64,000 nucleotides of DNA from Nostoc flagelliforme FACHB-838 (GTDB lineage: Bacteria; Cyanobacteriota; Cyanobacteriia; Cyanobacteriales; Nostocaceae): contig NZ_JACJSI010000007.1 in the NCBI RefSeq assembly GCF_014698065.1, positions 62,001-126,000 on the forward strand, in the 5' to 3' direction. The position numbers were made by a program, and so were the translations under genes. The notes beneath the pieces are model-generated. The model was not told the origin of the DNA, did not search any database, and saw only the letters and a program-made list of their open reading frames with translations. Positions 1 through 8,828 of this stretch are shown here, in pieces. Numbering within the stretch: the first letter of the stretch is position 1; each line of letters starts with the position of its first letter.

Positions 1-147
1 TTCACTTCCCAGTAATTGCCATTCACCACTCTGACAACGAGCTAAAATCAGCCGTACCGCTTCAGCTTCTAAAAAAATCCGTTCTTGTGTCTGGTCATCG
101 AAAGGGCGATTCAGACAACAAACATCTAAATAAATTAAAAACTCCAT
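1..147 (-). CDS. PIN-domain protein, N-terminal part (cut by window start)
   Basis: Reading the minus strand from an ATG at 145-147 gives 49 uninterrupted codons running off the window. The protein begins [20 protein letters not shown]. The early Asp followed by Cys-Cys-Leu-Asn-Arg-Pro-Phe-Asp is characteristic of a group of PIN-domain proteins (VapC-like ribonucleases) common in cyanobacteria, where this Asp is the first metal-binding acid. Only the first of the usual four acidic residues can be checked here. The gene is divergent from leuB with about 60 bases between them, so an antitoxin, if there is one, is not directly upstream; it could lie beyond the window. It may also be a solitary PIN protein. 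Confidence 0.65.
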   Translation of the reverse strand, partial: MEFLIYLDVCCLNRPFDDQTQERIFLEAEAVRLILARCQSGEWQLLGSE

Positions 148-207
148 CGGTACATTTTGCTAGGTATGATATTTAATCTGCAAGCATTTACCCAGTAATC
201 ACCAGCT

Positions 208-1296
208 ATGACCCAAAACTACCGCATTACCCTACTCCCCGGCGATGGCATTGGCCCTGAAATTATGGCAGTGGCGGTAGACGTGCTGAAAGTCGTAGGG
301 AAGCAATTTGATCTGAAGTTTGAATTCCAAGAAGCCCTCATCGGTGGTGCAGCAATTGACGCTACAGGGGAACCTCTACCATCTGCCACTCTAGATACTT
401 GCCGTAACAGTGATGCTGTATTACTCGCAGCCATTGGTGGTTATAAGTGGGATTCCTTGCCATCCAATTTACGCCCAGAAGCAGGTTTGTTGGGGCTACG
501 TGCAGGTTTGGGATTATTTGCCAATTTGCGCCCAGCGAAAATTTTGCCCCAGCTAATAGATGCCTCGACTTTGAAACGTGAAATTGTGGAAGGCGTGGAT
601 ATTATGGTGGTGCGTGAACTAACTGGCGGGATTTACTTCGGGAAACCCAAAGGAATTTTTGCGACAGAAACTGGTGAAAAACGCGGTGTAAATACAATGG
701 TTTACACCGAATCGGAAATTGAACGCATTGGGCGGGTGGCGTTTGAAGCGGCAAAAAAACGCGGTGGAAAACTTTGTTCGGTGGATAAAGCCAACGTATT
801 AGAAGTATCTCAGTTGTGGCGCGATCGCATCACCCAACTTAGTACCGAATATCCAGATATCGAACTCTCTCATTTATATGTAGATAATGCTGCTATGCAG
901 TTAGTACGCGCTCCCAAGCAATTCGACACCATTGTTACAGGCAATTTGTTTGGTGATATTCTCTCTGATGCTGCTGCCATGCTCACAGGTAGTATTGGGA
1001 TGTTACCCTCAGCTAGTTTGGGTGCTTCTGGGCCTGGTGTGTTTGAACCAGTTCATGGTTCCGCCCCAGATATTGCCGGACTTGATAAAGCTAACCCTCT
1101 GGCACAGGTTTTGAGTGCGGCGATGATGTTGCGCTACGGTTTAGACCAACCAAAAGCAGCAGATAACATCGAACAAGCCGTATTGCAAGTTTTAGAACAA
1201 GGCGATCGCACCGGGGATATAATTTCCCCTGGAAAAAACCTTTTAGGTTGCCGCGCTATGGGCGATGCACTGATTTTAGCTCTTGAAGGAAAATAA
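208..1296 (+). CDS. leuB: 3-isopropylmalate dehydrogenase
   Basis: LeuB oxidises and decarboxylates (2R,3S)-3-isopropylmalate with NAD to give 2-oxoisocaproate, the third step of leucine biosynthesis, in the cytoplasm. The 362-residue protein has the usual length and shows the N-terminal LPGDGIGPE motif, the substrate-binding arginines in the [12 protein letters not shown] stretch, the [11 protein letters not shown] loop, the metal-binding region [10 protein letters not shown], and [10 protein letters not shown] followed by [10 protein letters not shown] and [12 protein letters not shown] near the C terminus. The ATG at 208 sits directly before the conserved core, so the start is secure. It is transcribed alone; no other leu gene is in the window, as is usual for the scattered leu genes of cyanobacteria. 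Confidence 0.97.
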   Translation: MTQNYRITLLPGDGIGPEIMAVAVDVLKVVGKQFDLKFEFQEALIGGAAIDATGEPLPSATLDTCRNSDAVLLAAIGGYKWDSLPSNLRPEAGLLGLRAGLGLFANLRPAKILPQLIDASTLKREIVEGVDIMVVRELTGGIYFGKPKGIFATETGEKRGVNTMVYTESEIERIGRVAFEAAKKRGGKLCSVDKANVLEVSQLWRDRITQLSTEYPDIELSHLYVDNAAMQLVRAPKQFDTIVTGNLFGDILSDAAAMLTGSIGMLPSASLGASGPGVFEPVHGSAPDIAGLDKANPLAQVLSAAMMLRYGLDQPKAADNIEQAVLQVLEQGDRTGDIISPGKNLLGCRAMGDALILALEGK

Positions 1297-1385
1297 TTAA
1301 AAATGCAACTTGGGCAATTTGGCAACCTTTGCTATAAGTTTCGGGTAGACTAAAGGGAAATCTAGCAATCTAATAACAGTCGATA

Positions 1386-1646
1386 GTGTACGCATTACGA
1401 CAAGGTCAAGTAAATTTTACAGCCCCAAAGAACCAATCGCCTTTGATTGATCCCGCCCTAATCAGAGCCGCCGGGCAGATATACTATATTCACTGTGAAG
1501 TACATCCCGAAATAGCTGGGAAATCTTCTGGTGTAGCAATTAATCGTGTGACTCATCGAGGTAAGGTTATTTTTACTAACCAACCAGTTCTTTTACCTCA
1601 AGAGTGTTTTGTGCCCTTAAGTCAAATTGAATCGCACATGTATTAG
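1386..1646 (+). CDS. Small conserved-type hypothetical protein
   Basis: This 86-residue frame starts with GTG and I do not recognise its family. The translation is soluble in character, with no membrane segment or signal peptide, and carries the stretch GQIYYIHCEVHPEIAGKSSG, with one Cys and two His that could bind a metal or simply be structural. Codon use resembles the neighbouring genes and the frame fills the space between leuB and the repeat before pilD, which supports it being real. No clear ribosome binding site decides the start. Function is unknown. Confidence 0.5.
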   Translation: MYALRQGQVNFTAPKNQSPLIDPALIRAAGQIYYIHCEVHPEIAGKSSGVAINRVTHRGKVIFTNQPVLLPQECFVPLSQIESHMY

Positions 1647-1741
1647 TCATTGGTCATTAGTCATTAGTCATTGGTCATTAGTTCTCGACAAAGGACAAAA
1701 GATAAACGACAAATGACACAGGACAAATGACAAAGGACAAA
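1646..1741. repeat. GTCATT / AATGAC-type short repeat cluster
   Basis: Four near-identical units of the form GTCATTAGTCATT(G/A) at about 1648-1682 are followed at about 1703-1741 by several ACAAATGAC / AAAGGACAA units, which are partly complementary to the first set and could fold back on them. The same AATGAC-rich repeat recurs at 28530-28730. Such degenerate tandem heptamers are typical intergenic filler in Nostoc-type genomes. The cluster ends 7 bases before the pilD start codon, so it lies in the pilD leader. Confidence 0.75.
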
Positions 1742-1748
1742 TTACTGT

Positions 1749-2600
1749 ATGGACATTTTGTTCGCCGTTCCGGCGAGTGTAATGGTCTTTGCTTTGGGTG
1801 CATCTGTTGGCAGTTTTATCAACGTTATTGTTTATCGGCTACCTGCTAGGTTGTCAATTCTTTGGCCGCCTTCTCGTTGTCCGAAATGCTTAAACCAGCT
1901 AAAAGCTTACGACAATGTACCAGTGTTCGGCTGGATTGCCTTAAAAGGGCGGTGTCGATATTGCAAAAGCAAAATTTCTGTCCGTTATCCTGTGGTAGAA
2001 GGGGTAACGGGCATAATTTTTTTACTGGTTTTTTTGGTATTTCAAGTTTCGACTTTAACAATAGGCTATTGGGCTTTTTGTAGTTGGTTATTGGCGCTAT
2101 CGCTTATCGACCTAGATACAATGACTTTACCCAATCCACTTACTCAGTCGGGTTTAGTGGTGGGGATTTTGTTTCAAATGGTAGTTGGTTTTTTACCAGA
2201 GGCTAGTTCCGTGGCATTGGTAAATCACCTGATGACGGCGATCGCCAGCGCAGTATTAGGCTTATGGCTGTTTGATGCGATCGCCCTATTAGGTTCAATT
2301 GCCTTTGGTAAAGCTGCAATGGGTGCAGGTGATGCGAAGTTAGCAGCCATGATGGGAGCTTGGTTAGGCTGGAAATATTTGCTCTTAGCTACTTTTATCG
2401 CTTGTGCGCTGGGAGCGTTAATTGGTAGTGGCGTTATTGTGCATACTCGTAGAGAAGCTGTAAGGCAAGCAGCATCACGAGAAACATTAGGACAAAAGAT
2501 GCCTTTTGGCCCTTTCCTGGCTTTAGGATCTGTTGTTACCCTATTTAGTGGGGAAGCCATTTTATCTAACTATTTGCGGTTATTTTTTCCAGCATCTTGA
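1749..2600 (+). CDS. pilD: Prepilin peptidase / N-methyltransferase (A24 family)
   Basis: PilD is the inner-membrane aspartic protease that removes the leader of type IV prepilins and methylates the new N terminus, needed for pili, motility and DNA uptake. The 283-residue protein has the complete N-terminal methyltransferase-type domain with two zinc-site CxxC pairs (CPKC and CRYC at about residues 44-75), several membrane helices, and both catalytic aspartates in the family contexts SLIDLDTMTLPN (about residue 120) and MGAGDAKLAAMMGAWLG (about residue 195). Length is typical. No other pilus gene is adjacent. Confidence 0.93.
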   Translation: MDILFAVPASVMVFALGASVGSFINVIVYRLPARLSILWPPSRCPKCLNQLKAYDNVPVFGWIALKGRCRYCKSKISVRYPVVEGVTGIIFLLVFLVFQVSTLTIGYWAFCSWLLALSLIDLDTMTLPNPLTQSGLVVGILFQMVVGFLPEASSVALVNHLMTAIASAVLGLWLFDAIALLGSIAFGKAAMGAGDAKLAAMMGAWLGWKYLLLATFIACALGALIGSGVIVHTRREAVRQAASRETLGQKMPFGPFLALGSVVTLFSGEAILSNYLRLFFPAS

Positions 2601-3248
2601 ATTACAGTGGAAAATAAGGGGCAAAGGGACAAGGAGAATAACCCATGCCCAATCCCCTTACATAAAAAATATTTATAATTCGTGACTGTAACCAACATTA
2701 CCCCATCTGCCCTTCACATTTTGCTAATATTCAGCTTGTGACTTGTATTACCCTCTTAACGACGATTAACCGTTGGCAAGCGCAACTAATGCAACAGATG
2801 CTGATTGTTCAGAACCCAGCAATACAAAAATTGATTGGGGTAGGAGGGGGAAAGCATCTTATTTGGAGGTTGGTATTCTCATGGCTTTGTCAGTACGTCT
2901 ATATAATTAAGTCTGCTGAAAAAAAGAGCAAGAGACTTGTATTGGTATAAGTATTTTCGTTAAGCTGGCAACCAAAGATGAAAATTAAGGTCTGAATAGC
3001 TTAAAAACTTAGTTTGACGATGTAGTCATTAATGACCTAGTACGGTCTTATCCCAAAGGGAGAGGCTAGCGCCAAGGGGTTTCCCCTATAACTAACTAGC
3101 GTTAACGAGTCTTTTTCTATCGGAGGCGCTACACGGACAAGCGTCACCCAAAGGGATCGTTAGTAAAGACAAATGATTAATGGCTAAAAACAACCCAATA
3201 CGGATTGACATGTTTTCGACCTCATACCCACTTAAAATAAAATAAAAA
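2601..3248. other. Intergenic region without a convincing gene
   Basis: About 650 bases separate pilD and accD. A 70-codon open frame at 2738-2950 has no family features and I do not accept it. Around 3053-3165 lie pieces of Nostoc-type dispersed repeat (CCCAAAGGG at 3055 and again near 3149, and a GGGGTTTCCCC dyad near 3078). I see no tRNA or riboswitch. The accD promoter should lie in its last part, but I could not pick out a clear -35/-10 pair. Confidence 0.6.
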
Positions 3249-4199
3249 ATGGCTAACAACGAAGAATCGCGTGGTTTAAAGTCTCTATTTGATTGGTTTG
3301 CCAATCGACGGAAATCAGGATCTACCAGCCTCGAACGCCAAGAACGTGAAATTGCTGATGGGCTATGGCATAAATGCTCCAAGTGCAGTGTGTTGACATA
3401 TACAAAAGACCTGAAAGCCAATCAGATGGTTTGTGCCGAATGTGGTCATCACAATCGGGTCGATAGCGATGAGCGCATCCGTCAATTGATAGATAACAAT
3501 ACTTGGAAACCGCTAGACGAGCATTTGCGTCCAAGCGATCCCCTAGAATTTCGCGATCGCAAACTCTACAGCGATCGCTTGCGGGAAATGCAAGAGACAA
3601 TTGGCTTAATAGACGCGGTTAAAACTGGTTTAGGCCAAATCAATGGTTTGCCCATTGCCCTTGGGGTTATGGACTTCCGTTTTATGGGTGGTAGCATGGG
3701 TTCGGTCGTGGGGGAAAAACTCACCCGCATGATTGAGCAAGCCACTCAACGGCGATATCCTGTAGTTATCGTCTGTACCTCTGGTGGCGCTAGGATGCAA
3801 GAAGGAATGCTTTCTTTGATGCAAATGGCGAAAATCTCCGCAGCCCTACAGCGCCATAAAGACGCGCGACTATTATATATTCCCGTTTTGACCAATCCCA
3901 CAACGGGCGGCGTTACCGCTAGTTTTGCAATGTTGGGCGATATCATCTTAGCAGAACCCAAGGCAACCATTGGTTTTGCAGGTCGGCGAGTGATTGAGCA
4001 AACCCTACGGGAAAAACTACCCGAAAATTTTCAAACTGCTGAAGATTTGCTCCAGCACGGTTTTGTTGATGATATCATACCTCGTACTCAATTAAAGAAT
4101 ACCCTAGCCCAGCTGATTGCCCTACACCAGCCTGTACTAACAACACCTCACATGGTCTTGTGGGAAACAATGTCTTTAACTTCTACCGCCGCAGAATAA
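3249..4199 (+). CDS. accD: Acetyl-CoA carboxylase carboxyltransferase subunit beta
   Basis: AccD is the beta half of the carboxyltransferase that moves the carboxyl group from carboxybiotin to acetyl-CoA, making malonyl-CoA for fatty acid synthesis; it works with AccA, AccB and AccC, which are not in the window. The 316-residue product has the N-terminal four-cysteine zinc ribbon (CSKC at about 39-42 and CAEC at about 58-61) and the crotonase-fold core, with [16 protein letters not shown], the oxyanion-hole stretch [11 protein letters not shown], and [18 protein letters not shown]. Length and motif order are normal. It is convergent with the MFS gene downstream. Confidence 0.97.
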   Translation: MANNEESRGLKSLFDWFANRRKSGSTSLERQEREIADGLWHKCSKCSVLTYTKDLKANQMVCAECGHHNRVDSDERIRQLIDNNTWKPLDEHLRPSDPLEFRDRKLYSDRLREMQETIGLIDAVKTGLGQINGLPIALGVMDFRFMGGSMGSVVGEKLTRMIEQATQRRYPVVIVCTSGGARMQEGMLSLMQMAKISAALQRHKDARLLYIPVLTNPTTGGVTASFAMLGDIILAEPKATIGFAGRRVIEQTLREKLPENFQTAEDLLQHGFVDDIIPRTQLKNTLAQLIALHQPVLTTPHMVLWETMSLTSTAAE

Positions 4200-4200
4200 A

Positions 4201-4240
4201 GCAGAGGGAGCAGGGGGAGCAGGGGAAGACAAGGGAGAAT
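4201..4240. repeat. Low-complexity GGGAGCAGGG repeat
   Basis: Short run of GGGAGCAGGG-type units immediately after the accD stop codon. It belongs to a family of AGCAGGGG/GGCAGGGGA runs scattered through the window (about 10440-10545, 12270-12305, 15775-15825, 41102-41140, 54045-54115, 55728-55765, 56678-56735). Nearly all are intergenic; the copy inside recJ is the exception. Confidence 0.7.
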
Positions 4241-4265
4241 AATACCGTTATCCTCCTTATCTCTC

Positions 4266-5687
4266 TCATCCTCTGCTCGGCTCTTGAAGAAACATGAGTG
4301 GAACAATGGCTGCTAGTCGCAATAGACCAGATAGAGCAAATAAGCCTAGCAAGCCTCCGAATTGAGAAAATTGCACGATGAAGCTGCCTATAATTGTGCC
4401 TAAAGCACCACTCCCTCCAGCAACGGCAGCTGCGATCGCAAAATAGATAGACTGATTTTTAATTGGTGCAATGCTTAATTGTATATTGTTGCTGCACAAA
4501 TCAATCGCCGCCCAAGTACCTCCGAGCAAGATGTGTAACAGTGGCAACCATAACCAGATGCCAAGGCGATTAACACTAATCCCCAGCCACAGGAGTGGTG
4601 TGACTGCAACCAAAATCCCAATACAGATGAGGATGGGACGATTGCCTATCTTATCTGCTAATTTTCCCCACAGAATAAGCATCAGCAAATTTGCCCCCGC
4701 CTGAAGGCTGTTGTAGATAGTCACATAGCTCACATCCAAATCCAGAGTGTCCAGCATATAGAGGTTAAAAAAAGGAGCGCTGAGGTTAACAGCAAGCGCC
4801 CAAAAACTGAAATACAGCAGAAATATTAAAAAGTTAGAGTTTTTCCAAATGCTGTTAGTTACCTGGTCTTGTGGCGGATGAATTGATTGAACTACTTCAG
4901 AAGCTTTATCTTTTGCAACCTCTGATTGAATCTCGCTTGTTGCAGATGACTTGCCATAATAAGTATTTTGCAATTGCGGATTCATATCCACCTGGAAATA
5001 CTGACACCCCAATCCCACAATCCCAAATACAATGCCTACCAGTAAAACTACCCCATAACCTTGTAGAGATCCCCCATACCAATGTGATACAACTAGACCG
5101 GCCATTGGTACGCAAACCAAATTAGTTAGACTAGCGGCACTATTGCGTGTTCCAAAATACCTGCCTCGTAATCGCCGGGGAACGATCATTGCTACCCAAC
5201 TTAGCCACGATGCGCTTCCTAGTCCTCCCAAAAGATTGCTGAATAAAACAATCAAGAGTGTCAATATCACTAACTGATGAGTATTAATTACTCCCCAACT
5301 AACGCTGGCAATACCAATTACTAAAATCAGCCAAAGCAGCCGACCAATTCCGTGTGTCCGAAGCGAATATTGAAAGCGGCTGGTGCAGCGTTCAGACAAG
5401 TAAGCACCTAACGGCTGAATAAGATTGACCAACATGGGGATAGACGATAGCATCCCAAATACCACTGGACTAGCGCCCAATTCCACCAAGAAATTGCAGA
5501 GTAAAATTCCGCCAGTTCCAAGGGAATAAACTGCTGCTAAGACAGAATCCGCAGTGGAAGCTTTTAAACTAGTGCGAATAGTATCCTTGGGAATTCGAGA
5601 GTTTGGAGAGATTGGTGGTGGAGGTGAGGCAATCTGGGGAAATTCCAGAATCAGTGGCGCAGTTGTTTCAATCTGAACAGAATCCAT
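4266..5687 (-). CDS. MFS-type membrane transporter
   Basis: This 473-residue protein is strongly hydrophobic, with about twelve predicted membrane helices in two halves separated by a hydrophilic loop of roughly 40 residues near 235-280, the classical major facilitator plan. A GKLADKIGNRPIL stretch after the loop matches the conserved cytoplasmic loop signature (GxLaDrxGrr) of the second half. The N terminus carries a Pro-rich soluble tail of about 35 residues. Many of the family are drug or small-solute exporters, but nothing in the sequence or neighbourhood fixes a substrate. It is convergent with accD. Confidence 0.8.
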   Translation of the reverse strand: MDSVQIETTAPLILEFPQIASPPPPISPNSRIPKDTIRTSLKASTADSVLAAVYSLGTGGILLCNFLVELGASPVVFGMLSSIPMLVNLIQPLGAYLSERCTSRFQYSLRTHGIGRLLWLILVIGIASVSWGVINTHQLVILTLLIVLFSNLLGGLGSASWLSWVAMIVPRRLRGRYFGTRNSAASLTNLVCVPMAGLVVSHWYGGSLQGYGVVLLVGIVFGIVGLGCQYFQVDMNPQLQNTYYGKSSATSEIQSEVAKDKASEVVQSIHPPQDQVTNSIWKNSNFLIFLLYFSFWALAVNLSAPFFNLYMLDTLDLDVSYVTIYNSLQAGANLLMLILWGKLADKIGNRPILICIGILVAVTPLLWLGISVNRLGIWLWLPLLHILLGGTWAAIDLCSNNIQLSIAPIKNQSIYFAIAAAVAGGSGALGTIIGSFIVQFSQFGGLLGLFALSGLLRLAAIVPLMFLQEPSRG

Positions 5688-5879
5688 AATCTATGTTTAT
5701 GGGTGAAGTATCTGGGGATAAATTTGATTCCAAAGTAACTCAGTATGCTTTAATTAGCATTGCTGATAATTTTTCGTTATTTTAGCTTGCAATTTTCAAC
5801 AAAAATTTTAATAAGTAAAATAATACTGTTTAACGATAGGAGGTAGAAGTAACAAGAGAGACTGTTATCTGCCTGCGAT

Positions 5880-6591
5880 CGATAAAAGATTATTTAATTT
5901 TTTTGGGATTGGTGATAGCGATCGCTATTAGTAACAGGTGTTATCTATGCTACACCGTGGCGGGTAGGTCAGTATCTAACTGCGGTAGTTCACCGATAGG
6001 GACTTTCCACGGCAATGTGAGAGTCGATTGCATTGCAAAGGTTGTGAACTCTCTGCACTACGGCACGAATAGCTACGCTTTTGCCCTCAATTCCCAAGGA
6101 AAAGTAATCGTGCATCCTAACTCGGCGTTAATGTCAACCGTAGAAAAACCTGCACCCAGCCTGTTGTTGGCGATCGCAATTTAAATGCGATCGCCCAGAG
6201 GATGGGAAATATCCAGGTTAAGAGTCAGATCGGTCAAGGGAGTAGCTTCCAGTTTGAGTTGGAGATTCCCGAAGCGATTGACTAGGTACAATCTGCGATC
6301 GCAGCATTAGAGAAACAAATCATTGGCTTTCAGGGTAGCCCCTACACCATGCTAATAGTTGACGATCGCTGGGAGAATCGCACAGTAATTATTCAATCTA
6401 TGCAAGCTGGTACAGATTGCGTTACAGAAATTGTGTCATATTTAAACAACTTTTCACGACATAGAGAAACTGATAAAAAACTAGCTAACTTGCATCAAGG
6501 GTTAGAAAGTACATTACTCATTCTTGGACATCGGTTTAAATATAATGCTCATTCCCCAGCTATTGAATTAGGCTATTTAAACCCCAACTAA
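5880..6591 (+). pseudogene. Decayed hybrid sensor kinase (Cache - HATPase end - receiver start)
   Basis: Several fragments of one signalling protein can be read in shifting frames. Near 5900 a hydrophobic segment (FLGLVIAIAIS) looks like a membrane helix. At about 6050-6165 there is a Cache-sensor-like piece (YGTNSYAFALNSQGKVIVHP). At about 6201-6282 comes the typical end of a histidine kinase ATPase domain (GNIQVKSQIGQGSSFQFELE), closed by a stop. The same frame then resumes with the beginning of a receiver domain (MLIVDDRWENRTVIIQSM) at about 6349-6402. The H-box and most of the catalytic core are missing, so this is the remnant of a Cache-kinase-receiver gene after deletions and frameshifts. 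No functional product is expected. Confidence 0.7.
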
Positions 6592-6692
6592 TAAATAGAT
6601 TACACTTATAGAGGCACAATATGATACTGTGCCCCTACTTACATTTCAAAACTATTATATGTAACAAGTCCTTCATCTAAAAATTGCTGTAA

Positions 6693-8468
6693 CTATCGAA
6701 TATTAACCTCTTGTAGGGAATTTACTCCCTGAAGATATTCAATTTTAGTAGCTGAGTTTTTAGGGACGAATGAATTTGTTCTTTTTGCAGAAGCTACCTT
6801 TTGATTGTCAGACAGTAAGCGTTGTTTTTGAGTATACTCATTCAATTTGACTTGAGCTTGAGCATAAACTAAAGTATCGCTGGGAATGTTTCGCAGAAAT
6901 TTTACAGCTCGATTAAAATCGCCAATAGATGCTTTCTTATAGGCTTTCTGTAAAAAATAAGCTGCTCTGATCTGCCGCTTTCGATTGTACTCAGCTAACT
7001 TATCTTGAACTAAAGCACCAGCATGACTTTCTTTAGGGATTTGACGCAGATATTTTAATGCAGTAGAAAAATCTCTGATGTCGGCACTTTCGTAAGCTTT
7101 TGCTAATAAATATTGCGTTTGTGCTTCAATGTTAACGGATGCTTGCTGAACTAGTTTATTTGTTTTAGATTGCCAATATGAAATCTTTGGAACTTTAGTG
7201 GCAGCATCAAGAACATATGACCATTTGCTATTAGCAAAAGCTGTTTCAGCTATTTGGTATTGCTGTGCAGCTACTTGCCATTGCTCTTGCCATTCTTCAA
7301 TTTTGGCTTGCGCTTCTGGATAAACATTACTGTGGGAAGGAATTGATTTAACGATTGCGATCGCTTCTTCTAAATCCCCTGCTTGATATTCTTTTGTTGC
7401 TTTATATAAAGTATCTGTTTCTGAGTATGCAGGTGCAGTATTAACTAAAGAATATACACCAAAGCCCATCACTAAAGAATTAGCTGCTAGTCCTACTTTC
7501 ATTCCTGTTAATAACGAAGATGAATTTCCAGATGTAGGATTTTTCGCTACTTCTAAGGGAAATTGAAAATCTGCTTCTAATATTTGTGATGGCTGAGTTT
7601 CCCATACCATTTGTTTGAGTACTCGCAGTACTTCACCCACAGACTGAAAGCGGTCTTGGTAATTGTAGCGGATCATTTGGCTGAGAACAGCAGCTAGATA
7701 ATCATTAACTGGCGTGTTTTCAAAACGCCAAAAAATTTCTTTAGTATGAGGATCAGTTTTTAATTGTAGTGGTTCTAACCCAGTTAAAGCCTGGATAGCA
7801 ATCATACCCAAAGCATAAATATCACTGTTGGGCTGTGTTTGACCAATAAATTGTTCTGGTGGTATGTAACCCAATGAAGTGACGGGGATTCGATAAATGG
7901 GCAATTCCGCACATATCCCAAAATCGATAGACTGAATTGAGCCAAAATCAATCAAAACTAACTTGTGTAGGGCTTCAGCGTTGCCGTAGGCATCGCTAGT
8001 ACGTCTAATCAAGTTTTCCGGTTTAATATCGCAATGGATCACACCTTGAGAGTGAACAAATTCTAAAATACCTAAGACATCTATCAGAAATTCTACAACT
8101 TCCCTTTCACTCCATAGACAGCCCCATTGTTGATCAATAGGCAATTCCGCAGTTAGCGCATGTCCTTCAATACACTCTTGCACTAAGTAAAATCGCTCGT
8201 TTTCTTCAAAGCAGGCGATGAACTCAGGAATTTGCTGATGGCTTCCCAAAAGCTTAAGGGTTTGGGTTTCAGTCTGAAACAGTAACCTCAATATATCCAA
8301 GTCGCTGCATTCGGAACTGCTAACTTTAATCTGTTTAACAACGCATTTGGGATTCTTTGGATAATCTACGTCTACAGCAATGTATGTTTGACCAAATAGC
8401 CCTGCACTGAGGCTTTGGACAATTTTGTAACGCCCTTGTAGTAATTTACCGATTATGTGGTTGGTCAT
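6693..8468 (-). CDS. Serine/threonine protein kinase with membrane anchor and C-terminal repeats
   Basis: A Hanks-type kinase of 591 residues. The kinase domain (about 9-280) shows the Gly-rich loop (SAGLFGQTY), the ATP-binding lysine (CVVKQIKV), the catalytic loop IHCDIKPENL and the metal site LIDFGS; the common HRD is replaced by HCD, so it is not an RD kinase and is unlikely to need activation-loop phosphorylation. A hydrophobic segment near 320-342 probably crosses the membrane. The remaining 240 residues contain at least three TPR-like repeats (for example SADIRDFSTALKYLRQIPKE and ASIGDFNRAVKFLRNIPSD), likely a periplasmic protein-binding region. It is a single gene; substrate unknown. 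Confidence 0.88.
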   Translation of the reverse strand: MTNHIIGKLLQGRYKIVQSLSAGLFGQTYIAVDVDYPKNPKCVVKQIKVSSSECSDLDILRLLFQTETQTLKLLGSHQQIPEFIACFEENERFYLVQECIEGHALTAELPIDQQWGCLWSEREVVEFLIDVLGILEFVHSQGVIHCDIKPENLIRRTSDAYGNAEALHKLVLIDFGSIQSIDFGICAELPIYRIPVTSLGYIPPEQFIGQTQPNSDIYALGMIAIQALTGLEPLQLKTDPHTKEIFWRFENTPVNDYLAAVLSQMIRYNYQDRFQSVGEVLRVLKQMVWETQPSQILEADFQFPLEVAKNPTSGNSSSLLTGMKVGLAANSLVMGFGVYSLVNTAPAYSETDTLYKATKEYQAGDLEEAIAIVKSIPSHSNVYPEAQAKIEEWQEQWQVAAQQYQIAETAFANSKWSYVLDAATKVPKISYWQSKTNKLVQQASVNIEAQTQYLLAKAYESADIRDFSTALKYLRQIPKESHAGALVQDKLAEYNRKRQIRAAYFLQKAYKKASIGDFNRAVKFLRNIPSDTLVYAQAQVKLNEYTQKQRLLSDNQKVASAKRTNSFVPKNSATKIEYLQGVNSLQEVNIR

Positions 8469-8629
8469 GACCTGGTTACTCAGTAAGTCCTTTTATTTAG
8501 TTTTTCTGACATTCCCTCCTGTTTCCGGAATGCTTGAAAAATAGATTTACTGAACTTAACTACTTGAATGTAAACTCGATTTATTTCAGTAATTTTACTT
8601 AAAAAAGTAGTATTTTAATTTATCAAACA

Positions 8630-8816
8630 GAATTCAGGAGTCAGGAGTCAGAATTCAGCAATGTTTTCTGTACGACTGGCGGATGAATAATCGGCGTTGT
8701 TGCACCACCAAATTTTCAATTTGGTGGTGCAAAAATTCAGTCGCGGGTCTGAATCCCCGACTGATAGCGCAGCGTTAGCGACGCAGGAGCGTCTTGATTC
8801 TGACTTCTGAATTCTT
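8630..8816. repeat. Composite dispersed repeat with GAATTCAGGAGTCAG ends and internal hairpin
   Basis: The left end GAATTCAGGAGTCAGGA at 8630 and the right end TCTGACTTCTGAATTC (ending near 8814) form imperfect inverted repeats. Inside lies a perfect 13-bp stem with 3-base loop at 8702-8730 (GCACCACCAAATT / AATTTGGTGGTGC). Related ends occur at 18165-18242 and, more decayed, at 57048-57125, so this is a small family of non-coding elements dispersed in the chromosome. Confidence 0.75.
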
Positions 8817-8828
8817 CTTCAACAAAAT

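Noticed and set aside
2738-2950. 70-codon open frame between pilD and accD
   Set aside because: Composition is not protein-like beyond chance, and it has no conserved motif or ribosome site.
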